Source of the DNA: Pseudomonadota bacterium
GTDB lineage: Bacteria > Pseudomonadota > Gammaproteobacteria > Pseudomonadales > Pseudohongiellaceae
Length of the DNA: 58,481 bases
Direction of reading: 5' to 3'
Assembly (NCBI GenBank): GCA_027623555.1
Contig: JAQBSZ010000024.1
Location: forward strand, 1-58,481
The notes beneath the pieces were generated by a model. The model was given only the letters and a program-made list of their open reading frames with translations. It was not told the DNA's origin and made no database searches. Made by a program: the position numbers and the translations under genes. Positions 43,752-54,200 of the stretch are shown one piece after another (within the stretch, counting starts at the first letter, position 1; every line of letters starts with the position of its first letter).

Positions 43752-44423
43752 ATGCAAGCTTTCAGTCATAAGATCCGATTAAGCACCGCCACGCTACTGG
43801 CCGTTGTATTAGGCAGCTATCTGTTTGCTGCCGCGGCTGATGCAACAGAGATACGCGACATCAGTAAGGTCAACTCCCGTATCAATGTTGATGCTGAAGA
43901 ACACGTCGGCGATGTTTCCTCCGTGAACGGCGGAATTCATCTGTCCCGTGGTGCGAATGCCCGCGAAGTCTCCACAATCAATGGCAGCATCGAGTTGGAA
44001 GACGGTAGCGTGGTAACCCAGGCGGAGTCGATCAACGGAGGCATTCGCGTCGGTGAAAACGTCACAGTCAATGGCTCCCTGGAGACAGTAAATGGTGGAA
44101 TCCGCACGGAAACCGGTACCGTGGTTGAAGACAGCGTGGTTACGGTAAACGGCCGAGTACGCCTGTACAACACACAGGTAGGCAGAGACGTGCAATCATC
44201 CAACGGGGATATCGAGATTCGTGATGGCAGCACAGTCCAGGGCGATGTGATTATTCGCGGACGCTTGCGCTGGTGGAATCAGGTCTTTAGTTTCAGCCGC
44301 AAACCCCCGGAGATAACTATCGATTCCTCATCAGTGGTGAGAGGAGATATTCATCTGTACCGCGAGACAGATCTGAATATTGCAGACGGCGCCGAAGTCG
44401 GGGAAATCATCGAACACTTTTGA
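43752..44423 (+). CDS. Secreted VNGG-repeat beta-helix protein (DUF4097-like)
   Basis: A 223-residue protein with a signal peptide (LLAVVLGSYLFAAAADA). It consists of about 18-residue repeats built on SVNGGI: SSVNGGIHLSRGA, STINGSIELEDGS, ESINGGIRVGENV, ETVNGGIRTETGT, VTVNGRVRLYNTQV, SSNGDIEIRDGS. The pattern predicts a short right-handed beta-helix, as in bactofilin-like or DUF4097 proteins, probably periplasmic or surface. Function unknown. It ends with one further turn, RGDIHLYRETDLNIADGAEVG. Confidence 0.75.
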   Translation: MQAFSHKIRLSTATLLAVVLGSYLFAAAADATEIRDISKVNSRINVDAEEHVGDVSSVNGGIHLSRGANAREVSTINGSIELEDGSVVTQAESINGGIRVGENVTVNGSLETVNGGIRTETGTVVEDSVVTVNGRVRLYNTQVGRDVQSSNGDIEIRDGSTVQGDVIIRGRLRWWNQVFSFSRKPPEITIDSSSVVRGDIHLYRETDLNIADGAEVGEIIEHF

Positions 44424-44564
44424 TTGTGGTTTATCCGCTAGCATAAGCAAGCCATTAAAAAACGGATCTGATAGTGGCAACCGAATAACGAATTAATGTG
44501 AATTCGTTTTAAGGCACCTGCTATCCGGCCCGTTTTCTTTATTCAGTGACGCAGTAAAACGCAA

Positions 44565-45140
44565 TCATTCCTTGCGTTCGTAATGCCCCATCAGCATGCC
44601 AGTGGCCAGAACGTGACCATCGATTGCTTCCAGCAACGAGGCCTTGTTCAGACCTGGCTCGAGGTCGAGATCTGCATCGATCGCGAACACTCTGAAGTGA
44701 TAGGCATGCAGTTGTCCATTGGCGGGCGGTCGGGGGCCAAAATAACCGGCCCGACTGGTACCATTCAATCCATTGATCGTGCCAGTTAGTCCAGGCAGAT
44801 TAACCTCAGCATCTACAGGCATGCCTGCAGGAAGCCCGGCAGCACTCGCTGGAATATTGTAGACAACCCAATGCACGAATGGCTCCGGCATCATGCCAAG
44901 TTCCACGACCTTGGGATCATCGCAGATCAAGGCCAGCTGCATAGTGCCAGCCGGCAGATTCGACCAGTTCAGATCGATCGAGGTGTTGGCGCCATAGGCT
45001 GAATTGGCTTCGGGTACAGTGCCGTGGTGATCGAAAACGGAACTGGTTACAGTTATCGTCTCCGGGATAGCCTGCGCAATGCCCTGCACAGAAATTAGCA
45101 GCGCACTCATTGCACATAGGGTAGTAATCAACTTCTTCAT
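44565..45140 (-). CDS. YbhB/YbcL-family Raf-kinase-inhibitor-like (PEBP) protein
   Basis: A 191-residue exported protein with a signal peptide (AMSALLISVQGIAQA). PEBP motifs: DDPKVVELGMMPEPFVHWVVYNIPA and GYFGPRPPANGQLHAYHFRVFA. The fold binds small anionic ligands; the bacterial role is unknown. It lies 33 bases after the acyl-CoA ligase gene in the minus direction, so the two may be co-transcribed. Confidence 0.87.
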   Translation of the reverse strand: MKKLITTLCAMSALLISVQGIAQAIPETITVTSSVFDHHGTVPEANSAYGANTSIDLNWSNLPAGTMQLALICDDPKVVELGMMPEPFVHWVVYNIPASAAGLPAGMPVDAEVNLPGLTGTINGLNGTSRAGYFGPRPPANGQLHAYHFRVFAIDADLDLEPGLNKASLLEAIDGHVLATGMLMGHYERKE

Positions 45141-45173
45141 TGCTGTCTCCTCAAGTGGATTTATTGCTAAAAA

Positions 45174-46820
45174 TTACTTACTCACTGCGTATTCAACATT
45201 TTCTGCCTTTTCACGCAGCAAATATTTCTGAACCTTGCCAGTGGATGTCTTATCGATAGGACCAAATACAACCTTTTTAGGTATCTTGAATCCTGCCAAT
45301 TCCTCTCGACAATAACTCACCAGCTCCCCTGTTGTCATTTCTTCACCAGGTTTTAAAGTCACGAAGGCACAGGGAACCTCACCCCATTTGTCATCGGAAC
45401 TGGCCACTACGGCAGCTTCCATTATTTTGGCGTGCTTGAACAGGACTGACTCAACTTCCAGCGACGAAATGTTCTCACCACCGGATATAATGATGTCTTT
45501 GGAGCGATCCTTTATCTGGCAATAGCCATCTTCGTGCCAGACTGCCAGGTCACCGGAATGAAACCAGCCCCCCGCGAAGGAAGCCTCGGTAGTCTGCGGA
45601 TTCTTGAGATAACCCTTCATGACGAGGTTACCCCGCATGAATATCTCACCCATAGTCTTACCGTCTTTCGGTACCGGCTGCATGGTCTGGGGGTCAGCCA
45701 CCATCAGCTCGTCCTGTAGTGAGGTTCGAACGCCCTGCCTCGCAACCACCTCGGCCCGCTCGTCGATACTGAGCGCCTGCCAGGCTTCCTGAGGCGCGCA
45801 AACCACGCAGGGACCGTAGGTCTCGGTCAATCCGTAGACATGGGTGACGTTGAAACCCATCTTCTCCATGCCGGCTATCACCGCTGCGGGAGGTGCCGCT
45901 CCCGCCGTCATGCAATGAATTTTCTGCTCGATACCTTGCTTTAATTCGTCCGCTGCATTCAGCAGGGTATTGAGTACTACCGGGGCGCCGCAAAAATGGC
46001 TCACACGATACTGGCGTATCGCATCGAAGATAGCCTTATCCCGAATATGCCGCAGGCAGACGCTGGTTCCAGTCACAGTGGCAAGGCTCCAGGGAAAGCA
46101 CCAGCCGTTGCAGTGAAACATCGGCAAGGTCCAGAGATACACCGGATGCGCCATCAAGTTCCAGCTCACGACATTGGAAAGCGCTGTCAGGTAGGCACCA
46201 CGGTGATGATAGACAACACCCTTGGGATCTCCGGTAGTGCCGGAAGTATAGTTCAATGAGATTGCCTGCCATTCGTCATCAATCTGAAAGCAGGTGAAAT
46301 CCTCGGAGCCGGTGTTGAGAAACGCCTCGTAGGTGGTTTCGCCCAGTAACTCCCCACCCTCAAAATAGGGATCATCGATATCGATAACTACCGGCTTGTT
46401 CGCAACCAGCTCCAATGCAGCCTTGATCGTGTCGCTGAATTCCCTGTCGGTGAAAAGTATCTTCGCCTCGGCATGATCCAGAATAAAGGCGATGACCTTG
46501 GCATCCAATCTGACATTGAGGGCATTGAGGACAGCGCCGATCATCGGCACACCAAAATGTGCCTCGAATGTCTCGGGTGTATTGGCTCCCATAAAGGAAA
46601 CTGTGTCACCCTTGCCTATTCCCAGCTTTTGTAAGGCCGAGGCAAGCAGACAGCAACGCCTATAAGTCTGCGACCAGGTATATCGAGTCGCGCCGTGAAT
46701 GAGCGAGACTTTGTCGGGATAGACACTTGCAGATCTTTCGATAAAACTCAGTGGGGTAAGTTGAGCGTAGTTGGCTGGGTTCTGATCCAGGTTTTTCTCG
46801 TAAATATTTTCACTACTCAT
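45174..46820 (-). CDS. AMP-forming acyl-CoA ligase (DmdB/AlkK-like)
   Basis: The start is ATG 46820 (MSSENIYEKNL); a longer frame to 46922 would overlap the upstream gene by 34 bases and lacks family sequence. About 548 residues. Adenylation motifs: YTSGTTGDPKGVVYHHRG (P-loop), YGLTETYGPC, GWFHSGDLA and DRSKDIIISGGENIS; the C-terminal lysine is in SSTGKVQKYLL-like TSTGKVQKYLL. It activates a medium- to long-chain or thio-fatty acid with ATP and CoA. The substrate is inferred only from family. It follows the methyltransferase-GNAT gene by 68 bases. Confidence 0.88.
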   Translation of the reverse strand: MSSENIYEKNLDQNPANYAQLTPLSFIERSASVYPDKVSLIHGATRYTWSQTYRRCCLLASALQKLGIGKGDTVSFMGANTPETFEAHFGVPMIGAVLNALNVRLDAKVIAFILDHAEAKILFTDREFSDTIKAALELVANKPVVIDIDDPYFEGGELLGETTYEAFLNTGSEDFTCFQIDDEWQAISLNYTSGTTGDPKGVVYHHRGAYLTALSNVVSWNLMAHPVYLWTLPMFHCNGWCFPWSLATVTGTSVCLRHIRDKAIFDAIRQYRVSHFCGAPVVLNTLLNAADELKQGIEQKIHCMTAGAAPPAAVIAGMEKMGFNVTHVYGLTETYGPCVVCAPQEAWQALSIDERAEVVARQGVRTSLQDELMVADPQTMQPVPKDGKTMGEIFMRGNLVMKGYLKNPQTTEASFAGGWFHSGDLAVWHEDGYCQIKDRSKDIIISGGENISSLEVESVLFKHAKIMEAAVVASSDDKWGEVPCAFVTLKPGEEMTTGELVSYCREELAGFKIPKKVVFGPIDKTSTGKVQKYLLREKAENVEYAVSK

Positions 46821-46888
46821 AATGGCTGAAACTTTCTGTCGCGCCTGGCGCTTTGTTGTTCTGTTGGTAAGTCTTTTTTTCGATGGAA

Positions 46889-48685
46889 CTAGACGAAGTC
46901 CATATCCCCCGCGGTCAGCCACCAGGCTCCATAAAGAGTCTGGGAACTGGGACCGGGATTCCAGCTATTGCAGGGTATCTCAATCCCCAATTCATTCACA
47001 ATCGCTCCATCGAGTTTGATACGCTTGACCCAGGCGCGGGTAATCCACAGCTTCAATCCTGCACCTGTCTGTTCTTCTGTAACCAGTTGATTTAATTGCG
47101 CTAATACAGTCTTTATCGAGGCCAGCGGGCAGATAAGATCCATCACCAGCTGCCTGTCGCCGTGCGCTTTCAACACCGCAATCGCCTGGGCCGCGTTCCC
47201 CTCGCCCGTCCTCAACGCGAGGCAACGATACAGTCCTCTGGCGCCAAAAGGATGGTCGAAATAGCGATACTTTATATACTGCCAGTGACGCATGCCAATA
47301 ACGCCTTCCCTGAAATCTGCGCGCATCTGTTCCCAGAGATTTTCCACATCCTGCTGATGAACTGGATCGCCACCGTCCACATCGCTCCATGTGGACACAT
47401 AGGAATCGAGCTTTGGCGGAGATGCCGGGAATACGACTTCAACATAGTCATCGGTTTTCTCATAGAGACCGAGGCGAATGGCAATATTCATAGTGGGCTG
47501 ATTCGGAAATCCGAACCCTAACAGTTGGTTTACGGTATTACCAATCTCCCGCTCAAGAAATGTAGCAGCAGTCTTGAAAAACAGGCTGCTCTTGCCGTAA
47601 TGTTTGCGAATCTCAGGCAGCACCATGACATCACAGGGTTGAATTGCCATTGAGAGTTCACCGAAATAATAAATCTGCCTTGGTGCGCCGCCATAATGAG
47701 AAACTATCTCACCACCCCTGTGTTGCCTGGCGATAACACATTTCCCGTCTCCCAACTCATATTTCCAACGCCAGAGTTCGGGATCGAATTTCACATTGAA
47801 GCTTTTCTCGAAGAGATCGGCTACTTCCGCGGGCTGAAATGAGTGAATATCCCCGTATTCGGCGTTCACATATTCGCCGGTTGGATTTGCCACTTTATTC
47901 AGTCGGAACAATCGAAAACATCGGCGCCCATTGCTAAATTCCTGATTGGTCTGCTGCAATTGTGCTTCGAACTCAGCCAGCTGATCTGCGGAAATTCCAG
48001 CCTGCTCCGACAGTGCGGTGCGCTGTCTGCGTACTAGTGCAGTAAATCCGACCAACGACGATTGCGATGCTATTGTCAGATCCTCTTCGCTGACAATCTC
48101 GTAACCAAGACGATCGGATAGCTGCCGGAACGAACTTAGATTGGGCAGCGGTGAACGCTCGATAAGTGAGTCATCATCGAGAAACTCGCCGAATATAAAT
48201 AGTGCGCCGCCACCCCGAATGGCTTCTCTGCATTTGTTGAGGATGGGAAGTTGATCCAGGTAATGGTAAGACCCCTCGATGACAATGACATCGAAGTTCA
48301 TTCCGGGTTCGGCGGTGAGCAGGTCGCTGTTTAGACGACGCGGGTTAACTGGGTATTCCGCCTTTTCATTAGCAGCAATGGTCGTGGATATCCAGACAGT
48401 CTCAATTCCCCTGCTGGCGATTGACTCCGCCAGGTCCCCCAGGCTTGGACCGACCACTAGCACTCTAACCTCGCCAGCAATCGCGGCATCAACCTGCTCG
48501 CCAAGACAAGTATTAAACCGTTGCTGCATAGCCAATACAGACTCTGCACTCCCCAGGTCACCTATCGGGGAGCGCTCATCACCCAGACCATAGTGCAGAT
48601 AGCGGCACTCACCGAATTCCAGTTCGAGTACTTTAGCGTAGAGTCGCTGCGATGGAAGCAGCTGGTCAGGGTTAATTGCCACCAA
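46889..48685 (-). CDS. Methyltransferase-GNAT fusion protein
   Basis: A 598-residue protein of two parts. The N-terminal half (about 60-210) is a SAM-methyltransferase-like domain: VRVLVVGPSLGDLAES, FDVIVIEGSYHYLDQLPILNKCREAIRGGGALFIFGEF. The C-terminal half (about 285-560) is a GNAT-like domain: AEVADLFEKSFNVKFDPELWRWKY, GEIVSHYGGAPRQIYYFGELSMAIQPCDVMVLPEIRKHYGKSSLFF. The start is unclear, a TTG at 48685 or GTG at 48682 without RBS. It precedes an acyl-CoA ligase gene. Similar fusions occur beside surface-lipid or polysaccharide genes; the role here is unknown. Confidence 0.7.
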   Translation of the reverse strand: MVAINPDQLLPSQRLYAKVLELEFGECRYLHYGLGDERSPIGDLGSAESVLAMQQRFNTCLGEQVDAAIAGEVRVLVVGPSLGDLAESIASRGIETVWISTTIAANEKAEYPVNPRRLNSDLLTAEPGMNFDVIVIEGSYHYLDQLPILNKCREAIRGGGALFIFGEFLDDDSLIERSPLPNLSSFRQLSDRLGYEIVSEEDLTIASQSSLVGFTALVRRQRTALSEQAGISADQLAEFEAQLQQTNQEFSNGRRCFRLFRLNKVANPTGEYVNAEYGDIHSFQPAEVADLFEKSFNVKFDPELWRWKYELGDGKCVIARQHRGGEIVSHYGGAPRQIYYFGELSMAIQPCDVMVLPEIRKHYGKSSLFFKTAATFLEREIGNTVNQLLGFGFPNQPTMNIAIRLGLYEKTDDYVEVVFPASPPKLDSYVSTWSDVDGGDPVHQQDVENLWEQMRADFREGVIGMRHWQYIKYRYFDHPFGARGLYRCLALRTGEGNAAQAIAVLKAHGDRQLVMDLICPLASIKTVLAQLNQLVTEEQTGAGLKLWITRAWVKRIKLDGAIVNELGIEIPCNSWNPGPSSQTLYGAWWLTAGDMDFV

Positions 48686-48938
48686 TGAATGAGCCGTTAT
48701 TGATTGCTTACGAGGCGTTGCAATATAACCCGCAGGCCTGGCTTTGCCTAGTGAGTGCTAGTTGGATACAGTTGGTTATTTGTACCCCAGAGGTGACCGT
48801 GCCTATGAAAATCCGCAGGATGCACTTCTTAATTCAGGAGAATTCCAGAGACTTGAAAAAAAACTCCAGCGATAAGCAATGACCTCGAGAAGAACTCCAG
48901 TGCAAGACGCACTTTTTCAATCAGGAGATTGCCTCTGG

Positions 48939-49730
48939 CTATCTTCTAGAGAGCGGCGCCATACTCAAATGCCGTCCCCCATCAACGATCATCGTTTCCC
49001 CCGTCACCACCTGTGGCCCACTGATAAAATACAGGATCGCATCTGCAACCGTATCTGCCGTGGCTGTCACGCCAAGCGGTGCATTCTTGCGATTGAAATC
49101 CATGAGCTCCGCGTAGCGCTTTTCTCCGAAGCCGTCTTTCAGCCAGTCGCCTTCAATGAACCCTGGACACACAGCATTCATGCGTATTTTTGGCCCAAGC
49201 GCCCGAGCCAGGGACAGTGTCATGGTCACCAGCGCCCCCTTTGACGCGGCGTAGGCCACGCAGCTGCCGATACCAGTTACTCCGGCAGTCGAGGCAACAT
49301 TCACTACAACGCCACCTTCTTCCTGCTTCTGCATCTGACCATTCACAGCGCGAACCATCTGGTAGGCACCGATAACATTCACTCCGTAGATGCGTTGAAA
49401 ATCTTCCCGGTCCAGCCCAGCCAGATTAGCGTGATCGACAAACTTGGTGGTGCCGGCATTGTTCACCAGAATATCCAGCCGCCCCCATTTTTTAATGGCA
49501 GCACCGGCCATGGCAATGCAGTCTTTGTCCTCGGCTACATTTGCCTTGATAACGATGGTCTCGACGCCCTTTGCTTCGCAGTCCTTCGCCACCGCATTGG
49601 CACCGTCTGCGTTGGAGTTGTAGTTGATCACCACGTGGCAACCCAATGAAGCCAGAAGTTTTACCGTTGCTGCGCCGACACCACTACTTGAACCGGTCAC
49701 AATTGCCACTCTACCTTTTAGATCTTTCAC
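48939..49730 (-). CDS. Short-chain dehydrogenase/reductase (FabG-like)
   Basis: The start is taken at GTG 49730 (VKDLKGRVAIVTG) because the longer frame lacks family sequence. The Rossmann loop is TGSSSGVGAATV, the active site tetrad includes STAG (Ser), YAASK (Tyr, Lys) and NNAGT. The C-terminal DGGRHLSMA is standard. About 263 residues. NAD(P)-dependent; substrate unknown. Divergent to the RND operon across a 370-bp gap that holds two palindromes. Confidence 0.87.
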   Translation of the reverse strand: MKDLKGRVAIVTGSSSGVGAATVKLLASLGCHVVINYNSNADGANAVAKDCEAKGVETIVIKANVAEDKDCIAMAGAAIKKWGRLDILVNNAGTTKFVDHANLAGLDREDFQRIYGVNVIGAYQMVRAVNGQMQKQEEGGVVVNVASTAGVTGIGSCVAYAASKGALVTMTLSLARALGPKIRMNAVCPGFIEGDWLKDGFGEKRYAELMDFNRKNAPLGVTATADTVADAILYFISGPQVVTGETMIVDGGRHLSMAPLSRR

Positions 49731-49874
49731 GCCTTTCTTACTCCGCTGCAATAGGTATTGAGGAGTCAAAATTAGCACAGTTCGGCGCAAATTCCTGCCT
49801 CGGGTAATTCACGCCGGAGTGCCCGGATTTTCTGATAGATCGCAAGAAAATTCGTTGCAATTCTGAGTTACATC

Positions 49875-49922
49875 GTTACAATACGTAACACTTATGTGAT
49901 GAAGTGGAACGACCATAAGTGT
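49875..49922. promoter_or_regulatory. Two palindromes between SDR and RND genes
   Basis: GTTAC-AATAC-GTAAC (49875-49889) is a perfect inverted repeat. ACACTTATG (49888-49896) and CATAAGTGT (49914-49922) form a 9-bp inverted repeat with a 17-base spacer. Both fit operator sites of TetR-like regulators, but no regulator gene is adjacent. The rest of 49731-50099 shows no gene. Confidence 0.4.
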
Positions 49923-50099
49923 AGGATTCAAAAAGCCAGAAATACCGCGGCAAATCTAAGAACACGGACGAATAACCCAGGCACAGCATGAACCGAATTG
50001 ACCTCCGGGGCTGAGTATCAGTAAACCCTCGGATGCAGATTTTTTCTGCTGTGTGCCACGGCTGGACCTGGAATCGAGAACACAGTTTTGGAGGCAGTA

Positions 50100-51212
50100 G
50101 TGAAGAAGCAGCAGTTGGTAGCAGCAGCAATTTTCGGATTGGTCGTGATCTGGATGATCGTGCCCGACAATGCCGAAACTATTACCGAAGCGACCACCGA
50201 AGCGCCGAAGACCGTGGTCGTCATCCCCGCGGGTGAATCTGCCTCCGAAGATCCTCAGATCATCACGGTGCGGGCAGAACGCATCGCACCTCAGACCTAT
50301 GTAGAAAAGATTCGAGTTCGCGGCCGCACCCAGGCCTATCGTCACGTTGAGGTTCGCGCCGAGCAAGCCGGTCGTATTGTAGGCAATCCGATTCCCCGTG
50401 GCTCCCGTGTACAAGCAGGCGATCTATTGTGCGAGATGGCCGTAGACAATCGCGACACTGACCTGCAGGAAGCTACCAGCCGCCAGGAACAGGCTCAATT
50501 TGAATACGCTGCAGCCCTCGATTTGCAGGCACGTGGCCTGCAGTCTGATGTCATTGTCGCGCAGCTGAAAGCGGCGCTCGAATCGTCCAAGGCGCAGGTA
50601 GCCAGGTCGCAATTGGCACTGGAGAAAACCAGAATCGTCGCACCCTTCGATGGCATCGTGGAGACACGCACCGTCGAGATTGGAGACTTGCTGAATGCGG
50701 GTACGGTCTGCGCCTCTATTATCGATGACAGCCCCATGCTTCTTGTTGGACTGGTACCGGAACAGGATGTCAGCGAAGTCAGTGTTGGATCCAGAGTCTC
50801 CGGCACATTGCTCAGCGGAGAACAGGTTACTGGAACTGTTTCTTATCTGGCGCGAGCGGCCGATGCGATTTCGCGCAGCTACCGTATCGAAATCGAAGTC
50901 GATCCTCAGCACCAGAATCTGCGTGAAGGAGTCACGGTCGAGCTTCAGGTGAATGCCAATGAAATGCAGGCCCACCTGATTCCGTCGTCAGCCCTTACCC
51001 TGGATGACTCTGGCAAGATTGGCGTGAAGCTGATTGAGTCGGGAAACAGGGTTGCTTTTCGTAACGTGGAAATTGTCGGTGATAACACCAATCAGTTAGA
51101 TCCCGGCATCTGGGTAGCGGGTCTCAGTGGCACTGTGACCCTGGTAACGCTGGGCCAGGAAATCGTATTTCCCGGACAGCGAGTCGAAGTGAATTTCGAT
51201 TGGGATAAATAG
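50100..51212 (+). CDS. RND efflux membrane-fusion (adaptor) subunit
   Basis: GTG 50100 follows GGAGG by six bases and is preferred to the in-frame TTG at 50088. About 370 residues with one N-terminal helix (VAAAIFGLVVIWMIV), then a HlyD/AcrA-type adaptor: AEQAGRIVGNPIPRGSRVQAGDLL lipoyl half, a helical hairpin (QEQAQFEYAAALDLQARGLQ...SKAQVARSQLAL), and APFDGIVETRTVEIGDLLNAG. The beta-barrel follows. It links the inner-membrane pump to an outer-membrane channel, which is not encoded here. It lies 83 bases before the pump gene. Confidence 0.9.
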   Translation: MKKQQLVAAAIFGLVVIWMIVPDNAETITEATTEAPKTVVVIPAGESASEDPQIITVRAERIAPQTYVEKIRVRGRTQAYRHVEVRAEQAGRIVGNPIPRGSRVQAGDLLCEMAVDNRDTDLQEATSRQEQAQFEYAAALDLQARGLQSDVIVAQLKAALESSKAQVARSQLALEKTRIVAPFDGIVETRTVEIGDLLNAGTVCASIIDDSPMLLVGLVPEQDVSEVSVGSRVSGTLLSGEQVTGTVSYLARAADAISRSYRIEIEVDPQHQNLREGVTVELQVNANEMQAHLIPSSALTLDDSGKIGVKLIESGNRVAFRNVEIVGDNTNQLDPGIWVAGLSGTVTLVTLGQEIVFPGQRVEVNFDWDK

Positions 51213-51265
51213 TCAAAGATAATCGCGGCGCTTCGACTGAGTCGAGCGAATTTCGATTGGGATAA
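51191..51265 (+). repeat. Partial duplication of the adaptor 3' end
   Basis: GAATTTCGATTGGGATAA occurs at 51191-51208 (the end of the adaptor gene, encoding NFDWDK) and again at 51248-51265. The similarity extends through the flanking GAGTCGA and the final TAG, about 31 bp. The copies lie 57 bp apart. The second copy is non-coding. Confidence 0.75.
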
Positions 51266-51295
51266 TTAGACTGGAATTACGGAAAAGCTTCGATT

Positions 51296-54200
51296 ATGCG
51301 CACCTATATAGACGCGGCCATTTCAAGGTCTCGCACCACCATCAGTATCTTTGTCGCGACGATGTTGGTCGGCTTTGTATCCTACCTCTCTATCCCGATA
51401 GAAATGTTCCCGGACATCCAGGTACCGGTGGTGGTAAGTACCATCATTCATGAAGGCATTTCACCGGAAGATGCAGAACGGCTCCTGACCAAACCGGCGG
51501 AGCTGGAACTCAAGACTATCGATGGCATCACCACCATCAGCTCATTCTCGAGCGAAGGTGCGGCGACCATCATGACGGAATTCGATATCAGCTTTGAGTC
51601 CTCCACCGCCTTGGCGGAGGTCCGTGAAGCAATCAATCGCGCCAAGGCGCGCTTTCCCCAATCCACCGAAGAACCCATCATCCAGGAAGTCTCTGCTGTG
51701 CAGATGCCCATCGTGCAGATCGCCATCGGCGGGGACGGCGTTCCGGAACGAGTATTGCTCAGGATCGCCGAGAATCTGCAGCGGGAAATCGAGATTCTGC
51801 CGGAAATTCTCGAGGCACCCATGGTTGGCAATCGTGAAGAATTGCTCGAAGTTGTCATCGATCCGTCCAAGCTCGAGACTTATGGCATCCCCAATAGCGC
51901 GATCATTCAGGCAGTCACCAGCAACAATCGCCTGATCGCGGCGGGTCAGGTCGATACCGGTCAGGGTAGCTTCTCAATTAAAGTGCCGGGGCTTATTGAG
52001 AATGCCCAAGACCTGTTCGAGCTGCCCCTGGCATCTACCAACCTTGGTGTAGTCACTGTTTCCGACATCGCCGACGTGCGCCGCACCTTTAAAGATGCCA
52101 CACGCTATTCCTACGCCAACGGCACCCAGACTATTTCGCTCAATATCATGAAGCGCAAAGGTGCCAACCTGGTGCAGGCCATGGAAGGTATCGACGCCCT
52201 GGTACAGGAAGTACGACCTACCCTGCCCCCTGCGGTAACCCTGTCTTATATAAATAACAGTGTACCGATGGTGCTGGAACAGAATTCGGGCCTGTCAGGC
52301 AATATGGCAACAGCTATGGTGTTGGTGTTAATCGTCGTGATTGCCTCGGTGGGTGTGCGCTCCGGATTGTTGGTCACCCTGGCGGTGCCCTTCTCTTTCT
52401 TCTTTGCCTTTATCGTTATCAGCCTGCTGGATTTCACCTATAACTTCATGGTGATCTTCGGCCTGCTACTGGGACTCGGGATGTTGATCGACGGCGCCAT
52501 CGTCATGGTGGAATATGCCGACCGAAAAATGGCAGAAGGACTCGACAGCCGTGAAGCTTACAAGGCATCGGTGAAGCGCATGTTCTGGCCGATTCTCGCC
52601 TCCACAGCCACCACCCTGGCTGCCTTCCTGCCGATCATGTTCTGGCCCGGTGTATCCGGTCAGTTCATGAGCTATCTGCCTATCACCGTTTTTGCCGTAC
52701 TGATTGGCTCGCTGTTTTATGCCCTGCTGTTCGCGCCAACGATCGGCGCATTGATTGGCAAGTCCAGTGATGCCGATAAGACCTTCCTGAAAAATCTGGA
52801 AGAAGGCGATCCGCAAAAGACCACTGGCGTCACGGCACTCTATGCCAGGTTATTGGAGATAGCGGTGCGCTTTCCACTGACGGTATTCATCCTCAGTATC
52901 GCGACCCTGGTAACCATCGTGTTTTCCTACATCCGTTGGGGAGAAGGCGTCGAATTCTTTGTCTCACCGGAGCCATTGCAGACCCAGGTGCAGATTTTTG
53001 CGCGCGGTAATTTTTCCCCTGCCGAACTCAGGGACGTGATGCTGGATACGGAAGCGCGCATTCAAGAGATTGGTTACTTCAGCGGCATCGTGACGCAATC
53101 CGGTGCCGGCCAGCAAATGGGGGGCAGCCAACAATCAGCGCCAGATTTGATAGGCACAATTTTTATCGAACTAACCGATCGCCGTACTCGTGAGCTCGAT
53201 GGCTTCCAGATTGAGAACCTGTACCGCGAGGCGATAGCAGGCATTCCCGGGGTTCGAGCCGAGATTGTCACCATTGAGCAGGGTCCTCCAGTCGGCAAGG
53301 AGATTCAGGTGGAGCTGGCAGGTGACGACCTGGATTTGTTGTTTAGTGAAGCCAGACGCATTCGCGATTTCCTGGAAAATGACATGGTCGGGCTCATCGA
53401 CATCGACGACACCGCGCCGATTCCCGGTATCGAATGGGAGATCAATGTCGACCGCGCGCAGGCTGCCATGCTGGGCGCCAACATGACTGAAATCGGTACG
53501 GCGATTCAGCTGATGACCACCGGTGTTTTCATGGGCGACTATCGACCTAACGACAGCGAGGAGGAAGTGGACATTCGTGTGCGCTATCCGATGGAATATC
53601 GCGGGCTCGATCAGTTAGACTCGATTCGCATCAGCACCATTAACGGCCCGGTTCCCATCAGCAGTTTCGTAACCCGGGAAGCCAAGCAGAAAGTCAGTTC
53701 GATCCAGCGTGTCGATGGCAACCGCGTCGTCTATGTGCGTGCCAATCCGGCACCGGGAGTATTTGCCGATAGTAAATTGCAGGAAATCGAACGCTTCCTC
53801 GCCACCAATCCGCCCGACAGTGGCGTGTTCTATCAATTTCGCGGTGCCAACGAAGAGCAGGAAGAATCGGCGGCCTTCCTGGTGCAGGCATTCGCCCTGT
53901 CCATGGCGCTGATGGCGATTCTGTTGGTGACTCAGTTCAACAGCTACTACCAGGCATTGCTGATTCTTTCCTCGGTCCTGCTGTCAACCGCCGGCGTGTT
54001 GCTTGGATTGCTGACAACGGGTCAGCCATTCAGCGTGATGCTCACCGGCATCGGCATCGTCGCCCTGGCCGGAATCATCGTGAATAACAATATCGTCCTG
54101 ATCGATACATTTAATGTACTGAAGCAGGAACACCCGGGCTGGAGTCTGTCTGAAGTCATCGTGCACACGGGAGTGCAACGACTGCGACCCGTGTTCCTGA

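Noticed and set aside
48810..48930. Two similar blocks (GCAGGATGCACTTCTTAATT and GCAAGACGCACTTTTTCAAT, each followed by CAGGAGA) about 85 bp apart
   Set aside because: Real similarity, but short, unique in the window and without a promoter, ORF or structure to explain it.
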